Shown here: in pieces, positions 15,996 to 24,393 of the stretch
Numbering within the stretch: the stretch's first letter is position 1
Layout of the letters: the number at the start of each line of letters is the position of its first letter
Assembly: GCF_017640745.1 (NCBI RefSeq)
Contig: NZ_JAEPQA010000032.1
Location: 1-41,026 of the forward strand
Reading direction: 5' to 3'
Source: Nisaea sp.
Lineage (GTDB): Bacteria > Pseudomonadota > Alphaproteobacteria > Thalassobaculales > Thalassobaculaceae
Length of the DNA: 41,026 nucleotides
Position numbers and translations under genes: made by a program
The notes under the pieces: model-generated
Seen by the model: the letters and a program-made list of their open reading frames with translations, nothing else
Databases searched by the model: none
What the model was told of the DNA's origin: nothing

Positions 15996-17687
15996 TCAGA
16001 GCGAGCGCACATTCTCCAGGAACCGGTCGATCTCGCTCTTGAGCTTCCGGTTGCGATCGCTGAGTTCGGCGACCACGTTCTGCTGCCCGTCGGCCAGCTG
16101 ACCGGTGTCATCCGCCGCACGGGAAACAGTCTCGACCACCTCGGCGACCGTCTGCGTACCGGACGCGGCCTGTTCGATGTTCTGGGCGATCTCGTTGGTT
16201 GCCGCCCCCTGCTCCTCGACCGCGCTCGCGACGACGGCAGTCAGTTCGTCGATCTTGTTGATCGTATTACCAATTTCGAGCACCGCGCTGGCTGCGGCAC
16301 CGGTCTCGCTCTGAATTTCGGCAATCTTCTGACTGATCTCTTCGGTCGCCTTGCTGGTTTGCGTCGCGAGGCTTTTCACCTCACTGGCCACGACTGCGAA
16401 CCCCTTGCCGGCCTCGCCCGCGCGCGCCGCCTCGATTGTTGCGTTAAGGGCCAGAAGATTGGTCTGCTCGGCAATCTCGTCGATGATCTGAATGACTTGG
16501 CCGATGCTTTCCGCCGCGTCGTTGAGAGCCCCGACACGCGCGTTGGTCGTCTCCACCTCTCCGACCGCCGCACGAGATACCGCGGAAGCCTGCGCCATCT
16601 GCGATGAAATCTCGTTGATGGAGGAAGAGAGCTGCGTCGTCGCGGACGCCACGGTCTGGATATTGGCGTTCGCCTCCTCGATCGCGGCGGCGGCATCGCG
16701 GGACAGGTTGTTCGTGGTCTGCGCATTGGTCGCCATCGTCGACGAAGAGTCGCGCACACTGTTGACCGCTTCCTCGACCATCTTCAGCACGGTGGCCATT
16801 TCACTGTCGAACGCACGGGTATACTCACCCATCTTCTTATGGCGCTCGTTCTCGCGCGCCTGCTGCTCGGCCTCACGGGCCTGCTGCTCGCGCTGCTCGA
16901 GACCGTTGCGTTTGAAGACCTCGACCGCGGCCGCCATGCTGCCGATCTCGTCCTTGCGCTCGGTCCCGCGCACCTCGACGTCGAGATTGCCTCCCGCCAT
17001 TACACCCATCAGATCGGTCATCTCTCCGATCGGGGTCGCGATGGAACGGCTGAGCGCGATACCGGAGACAATCGCGATGACGATGACCAGGCCGATCGAG
17101 ATGTACATCGTCAGGGTAAAGCCCTGCATCGCCGCCATACGCGTCTCTGACGCGGCAGACGAGATCGCCTGGAGTTCCGCCCGCAATTTCTCTGCCGACT
17201 GCGAGAAGTTATCGATCGCAGCCTGGGGTTCCCCGGTGACCTCGATCGCCCGAGCCTGATTGACCGTCAGATAGTTGCTCATGAGGCGGACCTGCTCGGC
17301 TGCATATACGTCCGCCCATTTCTGATAGTTCGCAACCAGCGATTCGACCAGCGCAGCAACGGCTGTATTGTCCTTGCTGTTCTCTCGCAGCTGTGCCATC
17401 GCCTCCGAAACCCGCGGAGTCATGGCCTCGAACTGCTTCAAGCCCTCGCGTTCGCCGGTGAGGAGATAATAGAGCAGGCCTTGGCGCTTGAGAGCAAAGG
17501 CACGTTCATAGTCGAGAAAGATCTGGCCGAGTTCTCCGGCTTTCTCGCTCTCCGCGTCCGCAGCCTTGATCTTCTCGATGGACGCGAAAGAGAGAACCGC
17601 CATAAGAACGGTCATCGCGATCAACAGAGAAAAGCAGAGTGCGAGTTTTCGCGAGATCTTCAGATTCTGAAGAAAATCCATTTTCAT
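15996..17687 (-). CDS. Methyl-accepting chemotaxis protein
   Basis: Chemoreceptor of 563 residues. The start is the ATG of [15 protein letters not shown], with GGAGAAT directly upstream; the ATG two codons later has better spacing. A GTG overlapping the upstream stop (17720) lacks a ribosome site. Span 1 is about 15-37. A helical, CHASE3-like ligand domain follows (about 40-190, with [19 protein letters not shown]), then span 2 (about 195-215) and a HAMP domain ([21 protein letters not shown]). The signalling domain has the conserved hairpin tip [20 protein letters not shown] and [20 protein letters not shown], which binds CheA/CheW. There is no C-terminal pentapeptide for CheR docking. It is the second gene after a secreted Cache-like protein, which probably feeds it ligand information. 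Confidence 0.95.
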   Translation of the reverse strand: MKMDFLQNLKISRKLALCFSLLIAMTVLMAVLSFASIEKIKAADAESEKAGELGQIFLDYERAFALKRQGLLYYLLTGEREGLKQFEAMTPRVSEAMAQLRENSKDNTAVAALVESLVANYQKWADVYAAEQVRLMSNYLTVNQARAIEVTGEPQAAIDNFSQSAEKLRAELQAISSAASETRMAAMQGFTLTMYISIGLVIVIAIVSGIALSRSIATPIGEMTDLMGVMAGGNLDVEVRGTERKDEIGSMAAAVEVFKRNGLEQREQQAREAEQQARENERHKKMGEYTRAFDSEMATVLKMVEEAVNSVRDSSSTMATNAQTTNNLSRDAAAAIEEANANIQTVASATTQLSSSINEISSQMAQASAVSRAAVGEVETTNARVGALNDAAESIGQVIQIIDEIAEQTNLLALNATIEAARAGEAGKGFAVVASEVKSLATQTSKATEEISQKIAEIQSETGAAASAVLEIGNTINKIDELTAVVASAVEEQGAATNEIAQNIEQAASGTQTVAEVVETVSRAADDTGQLADGQQNVVAELSDRNRKLKSEIDRFLENVRSL

Positions 17688-17716
17688 ATTCTCCTTCGGC
17701 CCTGAGCTTTGGAAAC

Positions 17717-18325
17717 TCACATCATGCCGCGACGGCGTGCCAGTTCGCTCAGGTTGTACTCGACAGTGACAGCGCCGATGGCCTCACCGTCTTTCGCAAT
17801 CGTCAGGTTCACTTGCGCGCGCCAGGTCTTGCTGGCTTCGTGAAACTCCGGTTCGTCGACAAATACGGCAGTCGGGCCGACATCGAAGGTTTTCTGGAAT
17901 TTCGCCTCGTCGCCCTGCCAGAAATCGGACGTAATCGAGCTCTGACCGACATTGAGCCCATATGCGTCCATCACGAAAATCTCGGTGAAAATCCCGCCGG
18001 ACATGGCCTGGATCTGCGTCAGGTAAGTGGAAAGCGGGCTGCTGAGAGTGGCGGCGATCAGCGGTTGGTCCTCGCTCTCGCGCTCGGCGCGCCACGCCTT
18101 GTCGAGAGCATCGATCTGCTCCTGACCAACACCCTTGTAACGTTTGTTGTGCGCCAGGATCGACATTTCGACGACCGGGTTGTTAAGCCAGTCCCGGATA
18201 AGTTCGATCGCTGCCTCATCGAGAATCTCGACGGACGGCGGCTCGGATTGCGCGAAAGCATTGTGCGCCCAGAGTGCGACAAGCAACGTAAAAGCGGAGG
18301 CAACGGCCCGGAAAGTCTTTTTCAT
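17717..18325 (-). CDS. Secreted Cache-like (PDC) sensor protein paired with chemoreceptor
   Basis: Protein of 202 residues with a clear signal peptide ([20 protein letters not shown], cleavage after AFA at 25) and no later membrane span. The rest looks like a single Cache/PDC sensor domain. A helical lead contains [21 protein letters not shown]; then come [35 protein letters not shown] and, near the end, [18 protein letters not shown], all typical of extracytoplasmic Cache modules where such segments line the ligand pocket. Normally this module is built into a chemoreceptor or kinase; here it is free in the periplasm and encoded 29 bases before the receptor. I infer a ligand-binding partner of that receptor. 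GAGG precedes the ATG. Confidence 0.75.
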   Translation of the reverse strand: MKKTFRAVASAFTLLVALWAHNAFAQSEPPSVEILDEAAIELIRDWLNNPVVEMSILAHNKRYKGVGQEQIDALDKAWRAERESEDQPLIAATLSSPLSTYLTQIQAMSGGIFTEIFVMDAYGLNVGQSSITSDFWQGDEAKFQKTFDVGPTAVFVDEPEFHEASKTWRAQVNLTIAKDGEAIGAVTVEYNLSELARRRGMM

Positions 18326-18615
18326 CGAATCCTCGCATCTCCAAACTTGCGGAATGCAACCAAATCAGGTGATTGAGGTCCGTTAGTACCCCCCTGCAAT
18401 TAAGAAACATTTAAGTTAATTAGATTTTTTCTCCGCTTTTTCTGCGGATTTTCTTAGCTGACAAATTGCCCCCGTTCTTGCGATGCCCGGCACGGTGGCG
18501 TTGCAATCGGCCTCGCCGGGACGCAGAGATTACTTGTGATTTCGATTAGCCAGCGGTGGAACCAACCCAGCGTCAGGCGCTCTGCGATCTCGGGAAACCA
18601 ATGGACGTGCCGTTT
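18326..18615. other. Intergenic region upstream of the Cache/chemoreceptor operon
   Basis: An AT-rich patch at about 18396-18470 contrasts with the GC-rich surroundings and probably holds the promoter for the minus-strand chemotaxis operon. A small hairpin, TCCGC-N7-GCGGA, followed on the plus strand by TTTTCTT (about 18431-18454), might be a weak terminator or operator. I could not identify a clear -35/-10 pair, and no gene is seen. Confidence 0.4.
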
Positions 18616-19281
18616 TCACCAGACGACAGCGGCCTCCCCCACGGTCGCCGGCGCGCGGTCGTCAAACACGACAAACGGGCAATCCGGAAGCAATTGAGCA
18701 AGGTCGCGATCCACATCGATACGCAAATGGGCCGACAGGACCTGATCCAGACCCGTTCCGTTCGAAAGCGGCAGATCCAGGCCGATCACCTTGATATGCG
18801 ACCTGCCGTATTCCGACAGGCTGCCTCCGGCAAACCCGAAAAAGGGCCTTCGCGCCATCTCCGCGAAATACCGGCGCTCGACCGACCAGGCATCGGGATC
18901 GCTCGATTGGGTTCCCAGCGTCTGGCCGGTATAGTCCACACGCCACCACTCGCAGAGCGTGCTTCCCCAGAGCGTAAATCTCAAGTCGAAGGGGTCATGC
19001 TCGATCTTGGCGATGAATATCCGCCCCATCCATTCGGAGAATTCTTCCGCCTTGAAATCGCGGCGACGGGGCAAGCCGCCATCTTCCCGCCGCCGGCTCT
19101 GCCACAGTGCAACCAAGCCGGCGAAAGGGCCGAAACGATCAGCCGCCGTATCGATCGGACACATCCAGTACCCCCAGTCGAACGCGACAGCGGGCGCCGC
19201 ATTCACCGGAGGACGCAGCGGGGCGGCACTTGATCGGAATGTTCTCGAGTCGGCCATCAAGGCTTTCACGGCAATAGACAT
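18616..19281 (-). CDS. PAS_5 family protein
   Basis: A protein of 221 residues matching the alphaproteobacterial PAS_5 family (single PAS-like domain, cytoplasmic, no signal peptide). Recognisable stretches are GPFAGLVALWQSRRREDGGLPRRRDF, then GRIFIAKIEHDPFDLRFTLWG, STLCEWWRVDYTGQTLG, and RRPFFGFAGGSLSEYGRSHIKVIGLDLPLS. The family is common and multi-copy in Rhodospirillales but of unknown role, presumably small-molecule or redox sensing. The start is uncertain: neither the ATG at 19281 nor the internal ATG of MADSRTF has a good ribosome site. It is on the same strand as the GntR gene, 106 bases downstream of it, with nothing else to suggest a shared task. The antisense frame at 18556-19233 has no family-like content. 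Confidence 0.75.
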   Translation of the reverse strand: MSIAVKALMADSRTFRSSAAPLRPPVNAAPAVAFDWGYWMCPIDTAADRFGPFAGLVALWQSRRREDGGLPRRRDFKAEEFSEWMGRIFIAKIEHDPFDLRFTLWGSTLCEWWRVDYTGQTLGTQSSDPDAWSVERRYFAEMARRPFFGFAGGSLSEYGRSHIKVIGLDLPLSNGTGLDQVLSAHLRIDVDRDLAQLLPDCPFVVFDDRAPATVGEAAVVW

Positions 19282-19387
19282 ACAACATAAATAAATTATC
19301 AGTTTAGCCCGCCACGATGCGAATTATCTTTTCGCACCACATTGCACAGCCGGACCGAACGCAGCGAAACAGCCGCATGGTCTGCAC

Positions 19388-20089
19388 TCAAGTCAATGCT
19401 ACGGCGTAGCAATGCTCCTCTGTCATGAAGTGACTTGTGCGCAGTTCGACTGTGCGGTTCGAGAGATCCGTGGCCGTTCGGTCCACCCGGAGCAACGGCA
19501 GTCCGGCGGCGACTCGCAAGCGTGCGCAAACCTCCGGTTTTCCGGATACAGCCCTGATCTGCTCATTCGCCTGAACGATGGCGATGGAATAGGCATGCTG
19601 ATAGAGCACGTAGAGCGTGTTCGGCAGCGGCGAGCGTTCGGACAGGCCGGGAAAAAGGGCTGCCGGTACAACCGAGACCTCGTGGACCAGGCGCCGACCG
19701 TCGACCGAACGGACACGCTCGATTTCGAACACATGGTCCGGTTTGCCGAATAGCGCCTCTCTCTCTTCCTTCAGAGAACGCCGGCGCCGCACGTTCTCCT
19801 CTTCAAGAGCCGGAGCTGCATGAGAACCGTCAGGATTACGCAGGCGGAAAAAGTGAAAGAGCGCGCTTTCCGGCGTCCGAGCCGTTACGAAGGTCCCGAC
19901 GCCCTGGCGCCGGCGCACGATGCCCCTGCGCTCCAGATCCATCAGGGCCTTCCGTGCCGTGCCCTGGCTTACGCCGAGTTCGGCGCCGAGATCTCCCTCG
20001 CTCGGCAGCATCGCACCGGGCGCGAGATCGCCCGACGCGATCCGGTCGATCAGGGTCTCGATCACATATTTGTACAAAGGCGCAGACAG
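19388..20089 (-). CDS. GntR-family regulator, HutC/UTRA type, with probable CTG start
   Basis: Regulator of 233 residues if begun at CTG 20089 (LSAPLYKYVIETLIDRI). Residues 5-75 are the GntR winged helix (AELGVSQGTARKALMDLERRGIVRRRQGVGTFV). The rest is a UTRA ligand-binding domain (VVPAALFPGLSERSPLPNTLYVL, then LLRVDRTATDLSNRTVELRTSHF). GntR proteins typically begin a few residues before the P-L-Y motif. No ATG, GTG or TTG lies in frame between the upstream stop and that motif; the TTG at 20077 is inside it and 18 bases from the only ribosome site, AAGGAG at 20096-20101. That site is six bases from CTG 20087-20089. The gene is divergent from the UxaA-type lyase pair and likely controls it through the dyad at 20124-20142. 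Confidence 0.88.
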   Translation of the reverse strand: MSAPLYKYVIETLIDRIASGDLAPGAMLPSEGDLGAELGVSQGTARKALMDLERRGIVRRRQGVGTFVTARTPESALFHFFRLRNPDGSHAAPALEEENVRRRRSLKEEREALFGKPDHVFEIERVRSVDGRRLVHEVSVVPAALFPGLSERSPLPNTLYVLYQHAYSIAIVQANEQIRAVSGKPEVCARLRVAAGLPLLRVDRTATDLSNRTVELRTSHFMTEEHCYAVALT

Positions 20090-20123
20090 AATTGTCTCCT
20101 TAGATGCCGCTTGCTGCGTTCAT

Positions 20124-20142
20124 TCTTGCCTTGTTAGCAAGA
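20124..20142. promoter_or_regulatory. Candidate GntR operator between regulator and lyase genes
   Basis: A perfect six-base inverted repeat, TCTTGC (20124-20129) and GCAAGA (20137-20142), has a seven-base spacer. It sits where the -35 region would be for a plus-strand -10 TATAAG at 20161-20166, and directly upstream of the GntR ribosome site on the other strand. It is suited to control both directions. Confidence 0.5.
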
Positions 20143-20160
20143 GTTTCAGGCTAAGTCTTG

Positions 20161-20166
20161 TATAAG
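20161..20166 (+). promoter_or_regulatory. -10 element of the lyase operon
   Basis: TATAAG, 61 bases before the small-subunit ATG. No good -35 is present at the right spacing (20138-20143 falls within the dyad), so activator help or a weak promoter is possible. Confidence 0.35.
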
Positions 20167-20226
20167 AGTTCCGCTACAGGTATGCACGCTCATAACAAGC
20201 TTCACAAAACCGGGAGGAAAAGGGTA

Positions 20227-20517
20227 ATGCGCAACATTCCCCAGCTGCTGGTCCATCACCCGGACGACAATGTCGGCGTCGTCGTGGTCGAGGGCCTGAA
20301 GGCGGGCACGGAGATGCTCTGTGTCATCACGCATGACAATTCGGATTTTCGGCTGACCGCCAAGGCGGACATTCCGATCGGTCACAAGGTCGCGCTCAAG
20401 GACCTCAAGGCCGGGGATACGGTCGTCAAATATGGCGAGGACATCGGCAAGATGGTCGGCAATGCCGGCACCGGCGAACACGTCCACACCCACAACCTGA
20501 AAACCAAGAGGTGGTAG
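20227..20517 (+). CDS. suyA: UxaA-family lyase small subunit (SAF domain), SuyA-like
   Basis: A 96-residue protein consisting of one SAF domain, equal to the N-terminal part of altronate/galactarate dehydratases. The start is the ATG of [20 protein letters not shown] with GGGAGG upstream. The core [20 protein letters not shown] and the end [16 protein letters not shown] are family features; the C-terminal HNLKTKRW and separate coding of the domain match what I know of the small subunit of (2R)-3-sulfolactate sulfo-lyase. That enzyme splits sulfolactate into pyruvate and sulfite in the cytoplasm. Two-subunit altronate-type dehydratases also exist, so the symbol is provisional. The stop is three bases from the large-subunit start. 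Confidence 0.7.
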   Translation: MRNIPQLLVHHPDDNVGVVVVEGLKAGTEMLCVITHDNSDFRLTAKADIPIGHKVALKDLKAGDTVVKYGEDIGKMVGNAGTGEHVHTHNLKTKRW

Positions 20518-20519
20518 AG

Positions 20520-21698
20520 ATGGCCGATCTAGCAAACACGTCCGTGAATGCCTGGCGCCGCGAGAACGGCCGCGTGGGCGTCCGCAACCATGTACTGATC
20601 CTCCCTGTCGACGATATTTCCAACGCCGCCTGCGAAGCGGTCGCGAACAACGTCAAGGGCACCATGGCGATCCCGCATGCCTATGGCCGCCTGCAGTTCG
20701 GCGAGGACCTGGAGCTGCATTTCCGTACCATCATCGGCACCGGCGCGAACCCGAACGTCGCCGCCGTAGTGGTGATCGGCATCGAGCCGGAATGGACCAA
20801 AGTCATCGTCGACGGCATCGCCAAGACCGGCAAGCCTGTGGAAGGCTTCTCGATCGAGCAGAAGGGCGATTTCGAGACCATCCGGCAGGCCTCCTGGAAG
20901 GCGAAGGAATTCGTCCACTGGGCAACCGAGCTGCAGAAGGAACCCGTTCCCCTCACCGACCTCTGGGTCTCCACCAAGTGCGGCGAAAGCGACACCACGA
21001 CCGGTCTCTCCTCCTGCCCGACCGTCGGCAACATGTACGACAAGCTGCTACCGCACGGCCTCTATGGCTGCTTCGGCGAGACCTCGGAGATCACCGGGGC
21101 GGAACATATCTGCGCCAAGCGCGCGGCGACGCCGGAAGCCGGCGAGAAGTTCATGAAGCTGTTCCAGGCTTATCAGGACGAGGTGATCGAGCCCTTCAAG
21201 ACGACCGACCTTTCCGACAGCCAGCCGACCAAAGGCAACATCCTCGGCGGTCTCAGCACGATCGAGGAGAAGGCCATGGGCAACCTCGAGAAGATCGGCC
21301 GCACCTCGACCTATATCGATGCCATCGGCCCCGCCGAGACACCGGAAAAGGGTCCGGGACTCTATTTCATGGACAGCTCCTCGGCGGCGGCGGAATGCGT
21401 CACCCTGATGGCGGCGGGCGGCTTCGTGATCCACACCTTCCCGACCGGCCAGGGCAACGTCATCGGCAACCCGATCGTTCCGGTGATCAAGATCTCCGGC
21501 AACCCGCGGACGCTGCGCACCATGTCGGAGCATATCGACGTGGACGTGACGGGGGTACTCACCCGCGAGATGACCATCGACGAGGCCGGCGATGCGCTGA
21601 TCGACATGATCATCCGCACCGCGAACGGCCGGCACACGGCGGCGGAAGCGCTCGGCCACCGAGAGTTCTCGATGACCAAGCTCTACCGCTCCGCCTGA
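20520..21698 (+). CDS. suyB: UxaA-family lyase large subunit, SuyB-like
   Basis: A 392-residue protein corresponding to the catalytic C-terminal part of altronate/galactarate dehydratases. The start is the ATG of [17 protein letters not shown], with GAGG upstream. It opens with [23 protein letters not shown], carries [53 protein letters not shown] and closes with [17 protein letters not shown]. Conserved cysteines (C in KCGESD and SSCPT) are candidate metal ligands. The many residues shared with my recollection of SuyB favour sulfolactate desulfonation; a sugar-acid dehydratase is the alternative. A sulfite exporter or oxidase and sulfolactate dehydrogenases are not in the window. A strong terminator follows at 21720. 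Confidence 0.7.
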   Translation: MADLANTSVNAWRRENGRVGVRNHVLILPVDDISNAACEAVANNVKGTMAIPHAYGRLQFGEDLELHFRTIIGTGANPNVAAVVVIGIEPEWTKVIVDGIAKTGKPVEGFSIEQKGDFETIRQASWKAKEFVHWATELQKEPVPLTDLWVSTKCGESDTTTGLSSCPTVGNMYDKLLPHGLYGCFGETSEITGAEHICAKRAATPEAGEKFMKLFQAYQDEVIEPFKTTDLSDSQPTKGNILGGLSTIEEKAMGNLEKIGRTSTYIDAIGPAETPEKGPGLYFMDSSSAAAECVTLMAAGGFVIHTFPTGQGNVIGNPIVPVIKISGNPRTLRTMSEHIDVDVTGVLTREMTIDEAGDALIDMIIRTANGRHTAAEALGHREFSMTKLYRSA

Positions 21699-21719
21699 TC
21701 TGCCACATTTTGACAGCGC

Positions 21720-21748
21720 AAGCCGGCTCCCTCGGGGGCCGGCTTTTT
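21720..21748 (+). terminator. Rho-independent terminator of the SuyAB-like operon
   Basis: AAGCCGGC (21720-21727) pairs with GCCGGCTT on the other side of a small CCC/GGG-extended loop and is followed by a run of T (21744-21748). It lies 22 bases past the large-subunit stop. Confidence 0.85.
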
Positions 21749-21848
21749 CGTTCGCTCCCCGGCGGCACCGCTGTCTTTGCGGTGGGAAGATTGATCCCAA
21801 CCACAGGCAAGGTCATGCTTTCGGCAAAAGAAAGACAGGGAGCGAGAC

Positions 21849-23489
21849 ATGGCGGAAAGCATCGCCGCAGAAGACCAGAACGCGAGCGGTGAGGTCGAGC
21901 AGGTCGACGCGCTGATCATAGGTGCTGGCTTCACCGGGCTCTACCAGCTGCACAGCCTGCGCGACCGGCTCGGCATGAAGGCGCTGGTCCTTGAAGCAGC
22001 GGACGGCGTCGGCGGCACCTGGTACTGGAACCGTTATCCGGGCGCGCGCTGCGACAGCGAAAGCCATTCCTACTGCTATTACTTCTCGAAGGAACTGCTT
22101 GAGGAATGGCAATGGTCCGAGCGCTATCCGGGCCAGGAGGAAATCCGCCACTATCTGAACCACGTCGCCGACCGTTTCGACCTGCGCAAGGACATCCGGC
22201 TTTCGGACCGCGTCGTCTCCGCCCGCTTCGACGATGCCGCCACGCTCTGGCATGTCGAAACCGAGCACGGAAAGCGCTATGCCGCGCCGTTCCTGATCAC
22301 CGGAGTCGGCTGCCTCTCCTCCGCCAACCTGCCGGATATTCCGGGCCTCAAGGACTTCAAGGGGGACTGGTACCACACCGGCGAGTGGCCGCATGAGGGC
22401 GTCGATTTCCGCGGCAAGCGGGTCGGGCAGATCGGCACCGGCTCTACCGGCATCCAGGCTGCCCCGGTGATCGCCGAAACGGCGAAGCATCTCACCGTCT
22501 TCCAGCGGACGGCGAATTACAGCATTCCCGCCCGCAACGCACCACTGACAGACGAGTTCAAGCGCTACCTCAAGACGCACCGGGACGAAATTCACGAGGT
22601 CATGGTCTCGACCCCGAACGGCCATCCCTTCCGCATCGAGGACCGTCTTGCGGCCAGCGTCTCGGAAGAGGAACGGCAGGCAATCTACGAGGAGGCCTGG
22701 CAGAAGGGCGGCCTGCGCTTCCGCGCGGTCTTCAAGGACATGATGGTCGACAAGGCGGCGAACGACACCGCCTCGGATTTCATCAAGGCGAAGATCCGGG
22801 AAATCGTGAAGGATCCGAAGACGGCAGAGTTGCTGAGCAACCTCGACCATCCCTTCGGCACCAAGCGCCCGCCGGTCGACACCGACTATTTCGAGACCTT
22901 CAACCGCGACAACGTCACCCTGGTCGACATCAAGTCAGACCCGATCGAGCGGATCACCGCCACCGGAATCAAGACAGGCAAGGCGCACTACGATCTGGAC
23001 ATTCTCGTCTTCGCGACCGGGTTCGACGCCATCACCGGCCCCCTGCTCCGCCTGAACATCACAGGCAAGGACGGTCTCGCCCTGAGAGACGCCTGGGCGG
23101 CAGGACCCAAGACCTATCTCGGCCTGCAGATCGCCGGTTTCCCGAACCTCTTCACGGTCACCGGCCCCGGCAGTCCCTCGGTGCTGACAAACATGCCTGT
23201 CTCGATCGAGCAGCATGTCGACTGGATCACTGACTGCATCGCCCGCATGCGCGATGAAGGGAAAACCCGGATCGAGGCAACAGAGAAGGCCGCCGAGGAC
23301 TGGGTGATCGAGACCAACCGCGCCGCGGAGGCGACCCTGCTCCCGCTTGCAAACAGCTCCTGGTATCTCGGCGCGAACGTTCCCGGAAAGCCCAGGGTCT
23401 TCATGCCCTATGCCGGCGGGCTGCAGCATTACCGTGCGCGTTGCAACGCTGTTGCCGAAGCCGGTTACGAGGGTTTTGTTCTGAGCTGA
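21849..23489 (+). CDS. Flavin monooxygenase, Baeyer-Villiger type
   Basis: An enzyme of 546 residues in the cyclohexanone/phenylacetone monooxygenase class. Two Rossmann motifs flank the class fingerprint. The FAD site is GAGFTG (25-30), with GGTWYWNRYPGARCD after it. The Baeyer-Villiger fingerprint FxGxxxHxxxWP is met by F170 to P181 (FKGDWYHTGEWP). The NADPH site is GTGSTG (196-201). Such enzymes insert oxygen next to a ketone to form an ester or lactone, or oxidise heteroatoms. GGGAGCGAG precedes the ATG. No esterase or alcohol dehydrogenase is adjacent, so the substrate is open. Its stop lies six bases from the stop of the convergent dehydrogenase. Confidence 0.92.
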   Translation: MAESIAAEDQNASGEVEQVDALIIGAGFTGLYQLHSLRDRLGMKALVLEAADGVGGTWYWNRYPGARCDSESHSYCYYFSKELLEEWQWSERYPGQEEIRHYLNHVADRFDLRKDIRLSDRVVSARFDDAATLWHVETEHGKRYAAPFLITGVGCLSSANLPDIPGLKDFKGDWYHTGEWPHEGVDFRGKRVGQIGTGSTGIQAAPVIAETAKHLTVFQRTANYSIPARNAPLTDEFKRYLKTHRDEIHEVMVSTPNGHPFRIEDRLAASVSEEERQAIYEEAWQKGGLRFRAVFKDMMVDKAANDTASDFIKAKIREIVKDPKTAELLSNLDHPFGTKRPPVDTDYFETFNRDNVTLVDIKSDPIERITATGIKTGKAHYDLDILVFATGFDAITGPLLRLNITGKDGLALRDAWAAGPKTYLGLQIAGFPNLFTVTGPGSPSVLTNMPVSIEQHVDWITDCIARMRDEGKTRIEATEKAAEDWVIETNRAAEATLLPLANSSWYLGANVPGKPRVFMPYAGGLQHYRARCNAVAEAGYEGFVLS

Positions 23490-23499
23490 CCACGCTCAG
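23481..23499. terminator. Small hairpin over two convergent stop codons
   Basis: CTGAGC (23481-23486) and GCTCAG (23494-23499) form a six-base stem with a seven-base loop. The loop contains the monooxygenase TGA and the right arm holds the dehydrogenase stop. No T-run follows, so termination here is doubtful. Confidence 0.3.
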
Positions 23500-24266
23500 A
23501 TATTGCCGCCGTCGACCCTGAATTCCTGCGCGGTACAGCCCCGCGAGGCATTGGAGGCAAGGAACAGCACCATCTCGGCGACGTCGTCTTCCTGCATCGC
23601 CCGCTTCAGGCACTGGCGCTCGATGACGCCCTTCTTCGTCTCCGGGTCGATCCAATCGCGGAGCTGGCGCGGCGTCAGGATCGCGCCGGGCACGATGGAG
23701 TTGACCCGAATTCCGGCCTCGCCGAAATCGCGGGCGAGCGATCTGGTGAGACCGAAAGCACCGGCCTTGCAGGCGTTGTAGACAGAGAGATTTCGGACCC
23801 CCTGCCCCGGCGCGATGGAGCCGAAATTGATGATCGATCCGGTGCCGTTCGGCGCCATCAGCCGGTAAGCGGTCTGCGCCGCGAAGAACTGGTGCTTCAG
23901 ATTGATCGCGACCAGATCGTCCCAGTCCTTCTCGGTCACCTTCTCCGCCGGAACGCGGAGATCACGCGCCGCGTTGTTCACCAGCGCATAGAGCGAGCCC
24001 GTGACCTCGGACGCCCGTACGATCGCGTCCTCGAGAGCAGCCGTATCCGTCACGTCGCAACGATGAAAAAACGGCGATGTGCCGGTTTTCTCGCCGACGC
24101 TGGCGGTCAGCGCCTCAGCAGACTCCTCATCTATGTCTACGAAATAGGTATGTGCCCCCTGCCAGCAGAGAGCCTCGACAATCGCCGCGCCAATGCCCGT
24201 CGCACCGCCGCTGACGAACACCGCCTGTCCTTTCAGATCGGGGTAGCGCGTCGCATAAGCCGCCAT
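23496..24266 (-). CDS. SDR-family aldose 1-dehydrogenase (Caulobacter XylB-like)
   Basis: Short-chain dehydrogenase of 256 residues; the start is the ATG of MAAYATRYPDLKGQ with GGAGG about ten bases upstream, not the longer frame to 24302. The nucleotide site is GGATGIG (20-26), with D44 at the end of the second strand favouring NAD. The catalytic set is S150, Y163 and K167 (NFGSIAPG and YNACK). The segments INFGSI, IVPGAILTPRQ and ERQCLK resemble the D-xylose dehydrogenase XylB of Caulobacter, which oxidises the sugar to its 1,5-lactone. It is divergent from a sugar importer operon that also encodes a lactonase, so the two products would act in sequence. An inverted repeat between the promoters suggests joint control by the ROK regulator. 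Confidence 0.88.
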   Translation of the reverse strand: MAAYATRYPDLKGQAVFVSGGATGIGAAIVEALCWQGAHTYFVDIDEESAEALTASVGEKTGTSPFFHRCDVTDTAALEDAIVRASEVTGSLYALVNNAARDLRVPAEKVTEKDWDDLVAINLKHQFFAAQTAYRLMAPNGTGSIINFGSIAPGQGVRNLSVYNACKAGAFGLTRSLARDFGEAGIRVNSIVPGAILTPRQLRDWIDPETKKGVIERQCLKRAMQEDDVAEMVLFLASNASRGCTAQEFRVDGGNI

Positions 24267-24329
24267 CTTTTCTGCTCCTCCCGCTGTCATCTCTGAAAAC
24301 ATTGACGGCCAGACCGGCTTGCGGCAACA

Positions 24330-24350
24330 TATTTTTTAATCATAAAAATA
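24330..24350. promoter_or_regulatory. Candidate ROK-repressor operator between SDR and sugar importer
   Basis: A perfect inverted repeat: TATTTTT (24330-24336), seven bases, AAAAATA (24344-24350). AT-rich palindromes of this shape are typical for ROK repressors (NagC, Mlc, XylR). It overlaps a possible plus-strand promoter (TTGCGG at 24319, A-rich -10 near 24342) and lies 64 bases before the SDR start, so one site could block both directions. Confidence 0.6.
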
Positions 24351-24393
24351 AATCAATTGGCGAAGAACGCCACATTCCTTGAGGGAGGAAAAC

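Noticed and set aside
18556-19233. Plus-strand gene opposite the PAS_5 protein
   Set aside because: The minus-strand translation matches a known alphaproteobacterial family over its full length; the plus-strand one does not.
21710-21716. TTGACA as a promoter -35 before the monooxygenase
   Set aside because: It lies just ahead of the terminator stem and no -10 is found at the right distance, so it is probably chance.
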